NCBI RefSeq assembly: GCF_002272245.1
Contig: NZ_NPDD01000001.1
Span: forward strand, 1-64,000
DNA length: 64,000 nucleotides
DNA from: Bacillus sp. 7884-1
GTDB taxonomy: Bacteria > Bacillota > Bacilli > Bacillales > Cytobacillaceae
Direction of reading: 5' to 3'
Below, piece after piece: positions 1 through 7,976 of this stretch. Every line of letters begins with the position of its first letter. The stretch's first letter is position 1. A model generated the notes under the pieces. The model was given only the letters and a program-made list of their open reading frames with translations, had not been told where the DNA came from and searched no databases. Made by a program: the position numbers and the translations under genes.

Positions 1-58
1 ACCGCCATTTTTTATATCAGTAGGTTAACTCTACTGTTGATATAGATATAGATTGTAT

Positions 59-131
59 GGCTCAGTAGCTCAGTCGGTAGAGCAAAGGACTGAAAATCCT
101 TGTGTCGGCGGTTCGATTCCGTCCTGAGCCA
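59..131 (+). tRNA. tRNA-Phe (GAA)
   Basis: Complete 73-nt cloverleaf. The acceptor arms GGCTCAG and CTGAGCC pair, the anticodon loop CTGAAAA carries GAA between stems GGA and TCC, and the T-loop GTTCGATTC is canonical. The discriminator is A. CCA is not fully encoded (TCA follows), so the CCA-adding enzyme would be needed. Confidence 0.95.
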
Positions 132-167
132 TCATTTTTTTAAAAAAATTTATAAGTCTTATATATA

Positions 168-215
168 TAGGGGTAGCTAAGTGGCTAAACGCGGCTGTCT
201 GTAAATCCGCCCTCA
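168..215 (+). pseudogene. truncated tRNA-Tyr (GTA) remnant
   Basis: The segment reads like the 5' two thirds of a bacterial tRNA-Tyr: a D-arm-like stretch GTAGCTAAGTGGCTAAACGC, then an anticodon loop CTGTAAA. The anticodon stem is mismatched, the first acceptor bases are lost, and the variable arm, T-arm and 3' acceptor are missing. They are replaced by a hairpin terminator. It cannot fold as a tRNA and is read as the broken end of a tRNA cluster that began with the intact tRNA-Phe. Confidence 0.75.
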
Positions 216-216
216 T

Positions 217-260
217 AAAAAAACAGTGCTAATTCTATGCGAATTGCACTGTTTTTTTTT
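217..260. terminator. Rho-independent terminator after the tRNA remnant
   Basis: Perfect stem AAAAACAGTGC / GCACTGTTTTT with an inner AATT/AATT pairing, followed by a T run. It can end transcription of the tRNA unit. Confidence 0.8.
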
Positions 261-278
261 TCAGGACTAGATACTTTT

Positions 279-378
279 TCATTTATTTCGAATGAGGTAA
301 TCGAGTGCACCTAAGGTTTCTGTTGCACCATACTTGTCGACAACAATTTCTCCCATGCGAGTACGTTATGCCTTGAAG
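279..378 (-). pseudogene. decayed AhpF C-terminal fragment with an in-frame internal deletion
   Basis: On the minus strand this translates to [15 protein letters not shown], then ETLGALDYLIRNK and a stop. That matches the C-terminus of the intact AhpF at 29381-30910 ([15 protein letters not shown] ... [12 protein letters not shown]). The 28 residues between two GAT motifs of AhpF are absent. In the intact gene the two ends of that gap are the identical 8-mer GTAGCACC at 29421 and 29505, 84 bp apart, so a short-repeat deletion explains the remnant. Similarity fades near position 370. Confidence 0.75.
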
Positions 379-408
379 TACATGGGTTGCTAGGTTGGGA
401 TGCTCTTT

Positions 409-1371
409 TTATATTTTCAATGCCTGACCAGATAATTTTTGATTAAACACATCTGATAAGTAGTCCTCTACTGTTAAATACAGGAATCCATTGCCTTCAA
501 GTTTTGGCGAGTTTCCTAGAGGAACTGTTCTCTTTATTAATTGTGCATAAAGCTCAGGCTCTGTCAGATTTCGCTCGAATCTTTTTGTGACAATATCTTT
601 TATGAGCGCAAGTGCACCGGATACATGCGGTGTTGCCATCGAAGTGCCGGATAGTTTTGCATACGTGCCGTTTAAATAGGTTGAAAGGATTTCTTCACCA
701 GGCGCTACTAAGTCGACTTCATTATTCGAATTTGAAAACTCAGAAGAATGTCGCTGCAGATCAATGGCTCCGACGCTGATGACTTCATTGTAGGAGGCAG
801 GATAGGAGAATTCATCTGAAGAATCCTGTCCATCTCCCTCATTTCCAGCTGCACAAACGACTAGAATTTGATGAGCGACTGCGTTTTGAATCGCTTGATG
901 CAACTCAGGTATATCCGCAGAACCACCGAGACTCATAGAGATAATATCCGCCTTCTGTTCAACGGCATAGTTGATACCATTAATGATCCAGTCGTATTGT
1001 CCTGATCCATTTTTATCGAGCACTTTTAAGATCAGTAAATTTGCTTCAGGTGCCACACCAATGACTCCGTTATTGTTTTGGACAGCAGCAATGGTGCCCG
1101 CCACATGTGTACCATGACCATTATAGTCAGTGTATACATTAGGATTTCCATTATCATCATCCGTGAAATTCCGGCCGCCGATAATTCGTTCACTCAAATC
1201 CGAATGGCTGACATCGCAGCCTGTGTCTAATATTGCAACTGTGATTCCCTTACCTTTCGATTTCTCCCAGATTTTTGGAGCCTCAATCATCTCAATGCCT
1301 TTTGGTACCTCAGACACCACTTCGACCACTTCATTCACTTGATACGGAATTAAACGTAATCTTTGTTCCAT
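409..1371 (-). CDS. isp: intracellular serine protease (subtilisin family S8)
   Basis: A 320-residue subtilase very close to the Bacillus major intracellular serine protease IspA. There is no signal peptide. The N-terminus carries the short LIPY-type propeptide (RLIPY, residues 6-10) typical of Isp. The catalytic triad is visible: Asp49 in ILDTGCD, His86 in NGHGTH, Ser244 in GTSMATPHVSG, with oxyanion Asn177 in AAGNEGDG. The expected role is cytoplasmic protein turnover in stationary phase. A GGGA-type site precedes the ATG. It stands alone, flanked on both sides by small duplicated fragments of other genes. A near-identical copy of its own 3' end lies at 34937-35056. Confidence 0.93.
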   Translation of the reverse strand: MEQRLRLIPYQVNEVVEVVSEVPKGIEMIEAPKIWEKSKGKGITVAILDTGCDVSHSDLSERIIGGRNFTDDDNGNPNVYTDYNGHGTHVAGTIAAVQNNNGVIGVAPEANLLILKVLDKNGSGQYDWIINGINYAVEQKADIISMSLGGSADIPELHQAIQNAVAHQILVVCAAGNEGDGQDSSDEFSYPASYNEVISVGAIDLQRHSSEFSNSNNEVDLVAPGEEILSTYLNGTYAKLSGTSMATPHVSGALALIKDIVTKRFERNLTEPELYAQLIKRTVPLGNSPKLEGNGFLYLTVEDYLSDVFNQKLSGQALKI

Positions 1372-1529
1372 TCGTATCCCTCCTGACAGAATTGGTTTTC
1401 TGTGTATTCTAGGGAGTTACTAATAGTTTAACAATTCAGAATCTATTAAAACAGTTACTATAGTCGTGTTTTTATCGAACGAATGTTCCTTTAAATAAAT
1501 AGCACTCTGCCTTCCATGAGCGCCATTTT

Positions 1530-1574
1530 CATTTAGTTAGTTAAAAATCCTATTCCTATGTATCGAATTATCTC
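1530..1574 (-). pseudogene. duplicated 3' tail of the YknX-like gene
   Basis: The minus strand reads EIIRYIGIGFLTN then stop, matching the end of the membrane-fusion protein at 23666-24871 (EIIRYIGRGFLTN). At DNA level positions 1530-1574 and 23663-23707 differ at only about two bases. Only the tail is present, a little upstream of isp. The remaining 319-bp gap between isp and the VOC gene shows nothing else recognisable. Confidence 0.7.
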
Positions 1575-1690
1575 AGTTATTAAGAGAAATATATCTTAAA
1601 CCACTTGAAATAGCGGTTAAAGAAGAAACCCACATGGTGCGATATCCTCATTTCATAGAAAATGAGACTTGGCTTTTCCAATTTTCTTAG

Positions 1691-2080
1691 CTAGGCTTTT
1701 ATCCGTTCTACAAGTTGGAGAAGTTCACGGTTAGGTCCATAGAATAAAATCATGCGTCCGCCTTCAAGTGTCGGCTTTGGTTCTTCGGAAGTAAATTGAA
1801 TTCCTTTTTCCTTGAAATGGTTGATTGCCCCGTTAATATCTTCGACCGTAAAGGCAAGATGATTCACGAGGCCGCTCTCTGTATACTCTCCAATGGGATT
1901 AATATCGCGGATCAGCTCAATTTCCATATCAGGCTGGGACTCAAGATACAAAAATGCCATTTCCCTAATTGGACTGTTTCCTCGGAGACGCACCTTAAAT
2001 CCCAGGATAATTGAATAAAACTCGATGGACCTGTCCATATCCGAAACCATAATCGCAGTATGTTCCATTTTGGAAATCAT
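1691..2080 (-). CDS. VOC-superfamily (glyoxalase/bleomycin-resistance-like) protein
   Basis: A single-domain vicinal-oxygen-chelate protein of about 129 residues. It opens with a beta-strand MEHTAIMVSDMDRSIEFY and ends with GRMILFYGPNRELLQLVE. The metal-ligand pattern His (HTAIMV), a second His (NHLAFTVED) and Glu (ELLQLVE) is present, so an active metal enzyme (lactoylglutathione-lyase, dioxygenase or thiol-transferase type) is possible; the substrate cannot be told. The frame opens 18 bp further upstream, but AAAAGGGG sits just before the internal ATG at 2080, which I take as the start. It is monocistronic. Confidence 0.8.
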   Translation of the reverse strand: MISKMEHTAIMVSDMDRSIEFYSIILGFKVRLRGNSPIREMAFLYLESQPDMEIELIRDINPIGEYTESGLVNHLAFTVEDINGAINHFKEKGIQFTSEEPKPTLEGGRMILFYGPNRELLQLVERIKA

Positions 2081-2202
2081 TGTTTTTCCCCTTTTCAATA
2101 GAATAATATTTTTACTCTCTAATGTTATGATAAAGAATTTCTATAGAAAAGAACTGATTAGCAAAGAAATATAATTTAGCGCTAAAAGGACTAAAATATC
2201 AA

Positions 2203-2228
2203 AATTTTCAGACCTAATGATAGATTGT
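2203..2228. promoter_or_regulatory. 26-bp motif shared with the catA upstream region
   Basis: AATTTTCAGACCTAATGATAGATTGT matches 15779-15804 at 22 of 26 positions (blocks AATTTTCA, ACCTA and TAGATTGT identical). It lies about 370 bp upstream of the monooxygenase at 2595, ahead of a decayed monooxygenase. It is a candidate binding site for one of the two regulators in the island (V4R/PucR type or AraC type). The rest of the 500-bp gap holds only the remnant annotated next. Confidence 0.5.
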
Positions 2229-2374
2229 TTATGTCTTTTTGATAATTTAAGATACGAATATAAGTTAAATATTCAAAAGTTTCAGATAGTAATTAGAAAC
2301 GCTGTCGTTTTTTGAATCTTTTACTCTTGTACAAAGGAATCAATCAAGAATTAAACAGTTGGAGGTTGAAGGAA

Positions 2375-2545
2375 ATAAAATTTGGCATTTATGCAGAATT
2401 GCAAAACCCAGAGAAAAAATAAAAAGCCTCATCCGCAAGTATATCAGGAAATTTTAAAGAAAATTGAACAAGCAGATAAACGAGGTTTGATAAATATTGT
2501 TGTCTCGAAGCAATAGTTGTTCGACCTTTTTATTATTGGAGAAAA
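2375..2545 (+). pseudogene. decayed N-terminus of a luciferase-like (LLM) flavin monooxygenase
   Basis: After a good ribosome site (GGAGG) an ATA codon stands where ATG is expected. The reading then gives KFGIYAELQNPEKK and, after a frameshift, KPHPQVYQEILKKIEQADKRG. A second frameshift leads to GFDKYCCLEA. This looks like the N-terminal pattern of LLM-family monooxygenases (FGxxxE ... QIELADxxGFD). No further C-terminal homology follows before 2595. A start lost to ATA plus at least two frameshifts make it a dead gene. Confidence 0.5.
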
Positions 2546-2594
2546 TCAATTAATCATTAGGTGAAACTATATAAGATATAGGGAGGAAAGAATC

Positions 2595-3722
2595 ATGACT
2601 GCTGAAATAAAAAGTCAGAACCTGCTCAACAGTGTGTTGACCGAAATCCGCGCCCGACGGGATGAATTTGAGGCGAAGCGGCACGTGCCTCAGGACATGG
2701 TAGCGCAACTAAAGCAACTGGGCGTCTATCGCGCTCACACGCCGCGTTGCTTTGGCGGCGATGCCCGCTCGCCCTCGGAGTTCCTCAGGCTGGTCGAGGC
2801 CATCTCCGAGGCTGACGGCTCCGCCGGATGGGTGGCGAGCTTCGGCTCTGCTGCGGTCTATCTCGCGGCCCTGCCGCGCAATACGCTCGCACGCCTATAC
2901 GCAAATGGGCCGGACGTGTCCTTCGCGGGCGGCTTGTTTCCAATCCAGCCCGCAGAGAAGGTCGAGAGCGGTTGGCGCGTGAACGGTCTCTGGAAGTTCG
3001 CGAGCGGCTGCAAGAGCGCCGACATTATTGGCGTTGGTATTGGCACCGGTGAAGGCGGCAAGCCGCTCACCGGTGTGCTCATGCCCGAGGACGTGGAAAT
3101 CGTCGAGAACTGGGAAGTGCTCGGGCTGCGCGGAACGGGTAGCCATGACCTGCTGGTGAAAGACGTCTTCGTCTCTGACGAATGGACCTTTGTCCGTGGC
3201 GGTGTGCCTTCTATTGAAGAGCCGATTTACCAATATCCATCCATCGCTTATGCAGCACAGGTACTGGCGGTGGTCAACCTTGGCGTAGCCCGCGCCACGC
3301 TTGATGAAGTTTCTCAGATGGCCGGTGGACGTTCTGGCATCACCGGTGCACCGAGGATGGCCGATCGCGCTTACCTGCGAATCGCCGTGGCAAAGGCAGA
3401 AGCCTCGCTAAGGTCGGCGCGCGCCTTCTTCTACGAGGCAACCGATTCCGCTTGGGACTCGATCCTGAGGGGCGACGGTGTCTCCGCTGACCAAACAAGC
3501 ATGTTGCGTCTGGCAGCTGTACAAGCTACCCGCGCAGGCGCGAGCGCCGTGCAGTCAGCCTACCTGCTTGCCGGCACCGCAGCGATCTACGACGGGCACC
3601 CGCTGCAGCGCTATCTGCGCGACGCGATGGTCGTGACCCAGCACGCCTTCCTCAGCGAAGGCATGTACGACGGCGCCGGCTCGGTATTCCTAGGCGTGCC
3701 GCCGATGCCTGGCTACATCTGA
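2595..3722 (+). CDS. flavin-dependent monooxygenase of acyl-CoA dehydrogenase fold (IacA/HsaA-like)
   Basis: A 375-residue two-component flavin monooxygenase on the acyl-CoA dehydrogenase scaffold. The N-terminal helical domain (about 1-100) has PSEFLRLVEAISEADGSAGW, the middle beta domain has WKFASGC and LGLRGTGSHDL, and the C-terminal helical bundle runs to the end. Relatives include IacA, HsaA, IifC and DszC-like enzymes, which take reduced flavin from a separate reductase; one is encoded at 6175. GGGAGG precedes the ATG. Base composition is alien: 41 of 60 bases are G or C in 2761-2820, against 16 of 60 in 4261-4320. Recent transfer from a high-GC donor, probably a proteobacterium, is likely. 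An IacA role is inferred from the neighbours. Confidence 0.8.
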   Translation: MTAEIKSQNLLNSVLTEIRARRDEFEAKRHVPQDMVAQLKQLGVYRAHTPRCFGGDARSPSEFLRLVEAISEADGSAGWVASFGSAAVYLAALPRNTLARLYANGPDVSFAGGLFPIQPAEKVESGWRVNGLWKFASGCKSADIIGVGIGTGEGGKPLTGVLMPEDVEIVENWEVLGLRGTGSHDLLVKDVFVSDEWTFVRGGVPSIEEPIYQYPSIAYAAQVLAVVNLGVARATLDEVSQMAGGRSGITGAPRMADRAYLRIAVAKAEASLRSARAFFYEATDSAWDSILRGDGVSADQTSMLRLAAVQATRAGASAVQSAYLLAGTAAIYDGHPLQRYLRDAMVVTQHAFLSEGMYDGAGSVFLGVPPMPGYI

Positions 3723-3875
3723 CCCTGCCAATCAATACCGGAGCCACTATGTCGCAACCTGCCCAGAGAGCCCACTGTGCGTCCTTTTCTGCATCGGTAT
3801 TACCTTAGAACTTCTATGACCTGCCAACCGGCAATGGCAATGAGATGTGGAAGGGATTCAGCGCCATAATAACCT
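3723..3875. other. GC-rich non-coding tail of the transferred segment
   Basis: About 150 bp after the stop keep the foreign, GC-rich character, for example a run around CCTGCCAACCGGCAATGGC, and contain no convincing gene. Composition returns to AT-rich just before the AAAGGAGG ribosome site near 3881. This marks the right-hand edge of the imported DNA; the left edge is at or just before 2595. Confidence 0.5.
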
Positions 3876-3896
3876 CGTTAAAGGAGGACATTACCG

Positions 3897-4214
3897 ATGC
3901 ACGCACTAGATTTAAATAAATCACCATCCAATTATCAGGCTGAATGTATAGTTCATTTACCAGAAAAAGGATTTGTTGATTATTGTTCAAAACAGTTTTC
4001 TGTCAATCGAGGTGTCTTTAATGTCATTGATCACTGGTTTTTCGACTATGGACTGGAGAATATTGTTTTACGCCGCAAAGCTATCATTCAGTTTTTAACG
4101 TTTCTCCATACAGTAAATAGTTACCACAATAAGAAAATGTACCTACAGTTCGGGAAAGGCGGAGTAAAAAAAAGCCTTTATTATTTCGTTGACGAATGTT
4201 TAAATAAACAATAG
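3897..4214 (+). CDS. small protein of unknown function
   Basis: A 105-residue soluble protein starting at ATG 3897 with AAAGGAGG ten bases upstream. I do not recognise a family. It is rich in aromatic residues (HWFFDYGLEN, YYFVDECLNKQ) and basic near the C-terminus (GKGGVKK), with no membrane segment. It lies 22 bp ahead of the V4R/PucR-type regulator and is probably co-transcribed. Composition is native AT-rich, so it was not imported with the upstream monooxygenase. A helper of the sensor is possible but unsupported. Confidence 0.6.
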   Translation: MHALDLNKSPSNYQAECIVHLPEKGFVDYCSKQFSVNRGVFNVIDHWFFDYGLENIVLRRKAIIQFLTFLHTVNSYHNKKMYLQFGKGGVKKSLYYFVDECLNKQ

Positions 4215-4236
4215 TCAAAATAATGGGAGGCATTCC

Positions 4237-6126
4237 ATGAGTATAAAAGCTAGTGACCTTAATTTAGACCATTTTATGAGTATTTCGGAAAAACCAGGAT
4301 TGAATTTAAAGGAATTAAAGTTGACACTTACTAGTGCAACGGCATGGGGAGTGCTCCGAAAAGACTTAATTACGGCGTTGGGGGTTCAGCGGGCAAAACG
4401 ATTTTTACTAAGATATGGTTATCAATGTGGTGTACACGAAGCACGCATCCTTAAAGAAACGATTAATTGGAAGGATGAACTAGAGTGGCTTATTGCCGGC
4501 TCCAAAATGCATTATTTGACAGGAAGGGCTTTTTCGTACCCAGAAACGTTCAATGTGGACATGAAAAAAGGTTTCTTTGATGTATCTGGCTATTGGATTG
4601 ACTCGGATGAAGCTAATCAACACCTGCGGCATTTCCCTATGCATACAGAACCAGTCTGCTTCTATTTAGCAGGATATGCAAGCGGTTACACCAGTGAATG
4701 TTTAGGAAAGAAAACGATTTTTAAAGAGGTTAAATGCAAAGGTAAAGGTGATGATCACTGCCGATACGTGGGCAAAACTGTTGAACAATGGGGCAATGAA
4801 ATTGCTGAAGATCTCTTTTTCTTTGAAAACGAAGATATGTCCGGAGAACTTGACCAAATGTACCGCCGAGTGGAACAGCAGAAAGAAAGATTTGAACTAG
4901 GTTCTTCATTAAGCCGTAATTTGACGCAAGCCATGCTTAAAGGGGAAGGTTTCCAGTCCTTTGCCAATCTTCTGGGAAAAAGTATTCATTGCCAGGTTTT
5001 AATTGAAAATAAACATTTTGAATCGCTTGCTAAATATGGAAAAAATCCAGGAATGGATGAATATATGACTGCACGAAATATCTGGGACAAGTGCAAAGAA
5101 GTGATTCATCATAACACTATTGTTGAAACACCTCTTAAGGATAAAACATTTAACATTTTGACGATACCCATTATAAACAGAAATCAGATTTATGGGTTTA
5201 TCACCATAGATTCAGATCAAAAAAACGATGATTTTCGAAAAGATTTGCTTGAAAGGGTAGCGACAGTAGCTGCCTTACATGTACAGAATGAACGAGTGGC
5301 CATTGAAACAGAACACCGTATGAAAGGTGAGCTGCTTGAGCAGCTGCTTAACAATAAGGAAGTGGACACAAAGGAAATTAACAGCCGCTTTTCCTACATT
5401 GGTTATGATTTATCGGAGCAGCATTATATCTTGCACATGGAAATTAATGACCGAAAGGTGAAAGAAAAGGGCTCTGTTAATTACGATTATCTGAAAATTA
5501 GGGATAAATTAACCAATATATTTTATCAAAAACAGAATAAATTTGATGCCCCACTAATTTTAACTAAATTAAATACCGTTCAAGCTATCATCTTGAAGAA
5601 ATATATCGACTCTGAAAGAACCACGATTAAAGAGTTTGGTGAACAGCTTCTGAAGCAGATTGGAAACCAAGAACAGCAGATTTATATTGGAATCAGCAAT
5701 GAAACCCAGCAGCTTTCTGATTTTCATAAAAATGCTGAAGAAGCGAAGAAGGCGGTTGAATTAGCGAAGGTGAGGTCGTCAGACTCTCGGGTCATCCTAA
5801 CAAGTGAATTAGGCCATTTAACCTTATTTTTAAATGCAAGGGAACCGATGGAACTGGAACGATTCGCAAACGAAAAATTACATTCCATTCTTGAATATGA
5901 TAAAAAGAAAAATTCAGAATTGCTGGTGACGCTTTTTTACTATTCGCAAAATGAATTTAATTTACATAAATCAGCACGAGAAATGTCAATTTCAATTAGT
6001 GGAATGAGATATCGTATACAAAAAATTGAAGACTTGCTTTCTATTGATCTATCAAGCTCTAATAGTCGCTTTGAGATTCAGATGTCCCTGCAGATTCTGT
6101 TGATGCTTGGGAAAATAAAAATGTAA
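4237..6126 (+). CDS. aromatic-sensing transcriptional regulator (XylR_N/V4R + GAF-like + PucR-type HTH)
   Basis: A 629-residue one-component regulator. Residues about 15-120 resemble the activator-of-aromatic-catabolism domain of XylR/DmpR. About 120-185 form a V4R domain, with the Cys-rich C..C...DDHC pattern in KCKGKGDDHC. The middle (about 240-350) looks GAF-like and ends in the amphipathic VATVAALHVQNERVAIE. The C-terminal end has a PucR-type helix-turn-helix (HKSAREMSISISGMRYRIQK). Unlike XylR it has no AAA+ sigma-54 activation domain, so it should act with the housekeeping polymerase. It probably senses an aromatic compound and controls the surrounding catabolic genes. It begins after GGGAGG. 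Confidence 0.85.
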   Translation: MSIKASDLNLDHFMSISEKPGLNLKELKLTLTSATAWGVLRKDLITALGVQRAKRFLLRYGYQCGVHEARILKETINWKDELEWLIAGSKMHYLTGRAFSYPETFNVDMKKGFFDVSGYWIDSDEANQHLRHFPMHTEPVCFYLAGYASGYTSECLGKKTIFKEVKCKGKGDDHCRYVGKTVEQWGNEIAEDLFFFENEDMSGELDQMYRRVEQQKERFELGSSLSRNLTQAMLKGEGFQSFANLLGKSIHCQVLIENKHFESLAKYGKNPGMDEYMTARNIWDKCKEVIHHNTIVETPLKDKTFNILTIPIINRNQIYGFITIDSDQKNDDFRKDLLERVATVAALHVQNERVAIETEHRMKGELLEQLLNNKEVDTKEINSRFSYIGYDLSEQHYILHMEINDRKVKEKGSVNYDYLKIRDKLTNIFYQKQNKFDAPLILTKLNTVQAIILKKYIDSERTTIKEFGEQLLKQIGNQEQQIYIGISNETQQLSDFHKNAEEAKKAVELAKVRSSDSRVILTSELGHLTLFLNAREPMELERFANEKLHSILEYDKKKNSELLVTLFYYSQNEFNLHKSAREMSISISGMRYRIQKIEDLLSIDLSSSNSRFEIQMSLQILLMLGKIKM

Positions 6127-6174
6127 TTTGGATGCTGCATTTGAAGGCAGCTCATAACCAAAGGAGGAGAAAAA

Positions 6175-6663
6175 ATGGATCCACGTCAATTTAGAAATAC
6201 GCTTGGACACTTTGCTACAGGTGTTACAGTCATTACCACAAAAAGTGAGAGTGGTTTTATTGGTTTAACGGCAAACGCTTTTTCGTCGGTTTCATTGGAC
6301 CCGCCTTTAATTCTCGTTTGTATTGATAAAAAGGCAGGCAGCGTCCATGCGTTTAAAAAAGGTCAGCCGTTTACAGTAAATATTTTACAAGAGAAACAAG
6401 AAGAAGATTGCTGGCGCTTCGCGAAAAAGTCCGAAGATAAGTTCAAGGGAGCTTCGTACTTCCTATCAGATGATGGCGTACCGATCTTAAAAGGGAACTT
6501 GGCAACGATTGAATGTCGTGTTGATGACTTACTTGAAGGCGGTGACCATTATATTGTAACAGGAAGTGTGAAGAGTGCTGCATTTGATGAACAGAAAAAA
6601 CCGCTTCTATTTTTCCGTGGGAAAATCGGGCACTTATCAGAAGCCGTTGAGATTAAACCATAA
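6175..6663 (+). CDS. flavin reductase (HpaC-like)
   Basis: A 162-residue flavin reductase-like protein of the HpaC/RutF/NtaB type. It starts with FRNTLGHFATGVTVITT, has GLTANAFSSVSLDPPL for flavin binding, and ends with the conserved Gly-His of FRGKIGHL. It should reduce FMN or FAD with NAD(P)H and hand the flavin to a partner monooxygenase. The only candidate partner in the island is the GC-rich enzyme at 2595, four kb away, with a regulator between. Its AT-rich composition matches the host, so the pair was probably assembled rather than transferred together. AGGAGG precedes the ATG. Confidence 0.9.
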   Translation: MDPRQFRNTLGHFATGVTVITTKSESGFIGLTANAFSSVSLDPPLILVCIDKKAGSVHAFKKGQPFTVNILQEKQEEDCWRFAKKSEDKFKGASYFLSDDGVPILKGNLATIECRVDDLLEGGDHYIVTGSVKSAAFDEQKKPLLFFRGKIGHLSEAVEIKP

Positions 6664-6692
6664 TCACTGAACTGAATTTAGGGGGGAATAAA

Positions 6693-7973
6693 ATGTTATC
6701 GAAAGAAGATAATCAATTATTAACGCAAACAGGTCCTGGGACTCCAATGGGTGATATGTTCCGCCGCTATTGGATTCCTGTTCTGAAGTCTGAGGAATTA
6801 GAAAGTGATGGCAAGCCTCAGCGAATAAAATTATTAAGTGAAGACCTCATTGCTTTCCGTGATACGGAAGGGAAAGTGGGATTGATTGACGAACGGTGTC
6901 CTCATCGTGGAACCTCCCTTTATTTTGGAATTAATGCTGGGTGCGGTATCCGCTGCATGTATCATGGCTGGAAGTTCGACTCGAAGGGGAACTGCACTGA
7001 AATTCCCTCTGAAGAAAAAGATGGGAAGTTCAAACAATCTATCAAACTGAAAAGATATCCGACAATAGAAGCAAATGGTATTGTTTGGACCTATATGGCT
7101 CCTGAAGAAGAGCAGCCGCCATTACCAGATTTTTATTGGATGGGCCTTCCAGATGAGAACATATTGGTGGAACGTGTGTGGCAGGAATGTAATTATGCAC
7201 AGGTTATGGAAAATGATCTAGATTACGTTCACGCTGCTTTCTTGCATAAAGCTCATCATACACAAGCAGTAGAAGAAGGGATATTAAGCAGTGATTTAGG
7301 GATCGATCCGGATCATCCGCTTGTCAAAAATCCACCGGTTAAACAGGCTGTTGAAGATACGAACTATGGGAAGCGTTGTGTTGCGGTCGGAATCGGAACG
7401 GAAAAAGAGAATGCTTTCATGGAGATTCATTATATTTTCCCATTTTATACGTATCCACCGAGATTTGGCGGGGAAGATGGAATGTGGCACGCGTTTATTC
7501 CAAGAGACGATTATAGTACCTGGTCATGGGATGTACAGTTTGCGCACAACCGAACCATTGATGTCGAAGCGCAGCATAAGCGCCGAGGTTTAAAATTGGA
7601 TAAGGAATTAAAGAAACAAATCAATCTTGAAAACGAATATGCTCAAGATCGAGAATTACAAAAGACTGGAAACTTCACAGGCATTCGTGGTATTGCCAAT
7701 CAAGATCATGCCGCTACTGAAACAATGGGCCCGATTGTTGACCGCTCCAATGAGCATCTTGGAACGAGTGATTTACCGGTTATTCATATGCGCCGCATTC
7801 TGCTCCAGCAGGTGGAAGCATTCCAAAAAGGTAAAACACCTTTAATTTTAAATAATGCATCACTCAAATCATTGTATAGTGATGGTCTCTATGATGATAA
7901 CCAAAAATCATGGAAAGTTGCTTTTCCTATGAAAGAGCAATTTCAATTGAAAAAAACGGTTGCTAAATTGTAA
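6693..7973 (+). CDS. Rieske non-heme iron oxygenase, phthalate 4,5-dioxygenase type
   Basis: A 426-residue oxygenase component. Rieske ligands are Cys69 and His71 (CPHRG) and Cys88 and His91 (CMYHGW). The mononuclear iron motif is N174-D177-H180-H185 in NDLDYVHAAFLH. The architecture is that of alpha-only oxygenases (phthalate 4,5-dioxygenase, vanillate O-demethylase). No beta subunit, ferredoxin or ferredoxin reductase is encoded nearby, so electrons must come from elsewhere or from the flavin reductase 30 bp upstream. It could hydroxylate or cleave an aromatic intermediate on the way to catechol, the place IacC holds in iac pathways. GGGGGG precedes the start. Confidence 0.9.
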   Translation: MLSKEDNQLLTQTGPGTPMGDMFRRYWIPVLKSEELESDGKPQRIKLLSEDLIAFRDTEGKVGLIDERCPHRGTSLYFGINAGCGIRCMYHGWKFDSKGNCTEIPSEEKDGKFKQSIKLKRYPTIEANGIVWTYMAPEEEQPPLPDFYWMGLPDENILVERVWQECNYAQVMENDLDYVHAAFLHKAHHTQAVEEGILSSDLGIDPDHPLVKNPPVKQAVEDTNYGKRCVAVGIGTEKENAFMEIHYIFPFYTYPPRFGGEDGMWHAFIPRDDYSTWSWDVQFAHNRTIDVEAQHKRRGLKLDKELKKQINLENEYAQDRELQKTGNFTGIRGIANQDHAATETMGPIVDRSNEHLGTSDLPVIHMRRILLQQVEAFQKGKTPLILNNASLKSLYSDGLYDDNQKSWKVAFPMKEQFQLKKTVAKL

Positions 7974-7976
7974 TTC

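Noticed and set aside
2752-3233. Several extra open frames on both strands within the GC-rich monooxygenase gene.
   Set aside because: High GC content creates spurious open frames; arginine-rich translations and the clear family match in the main frame rule them out.
3813-3868. Small frame MTCQPAMAM... in the GC-rich tail and an overlapping frame FYDLPTGNGNEMWKG.
   Set aside because: Both lack ribosome sites and recognisable similarity; treated as non-coding imported sequence.
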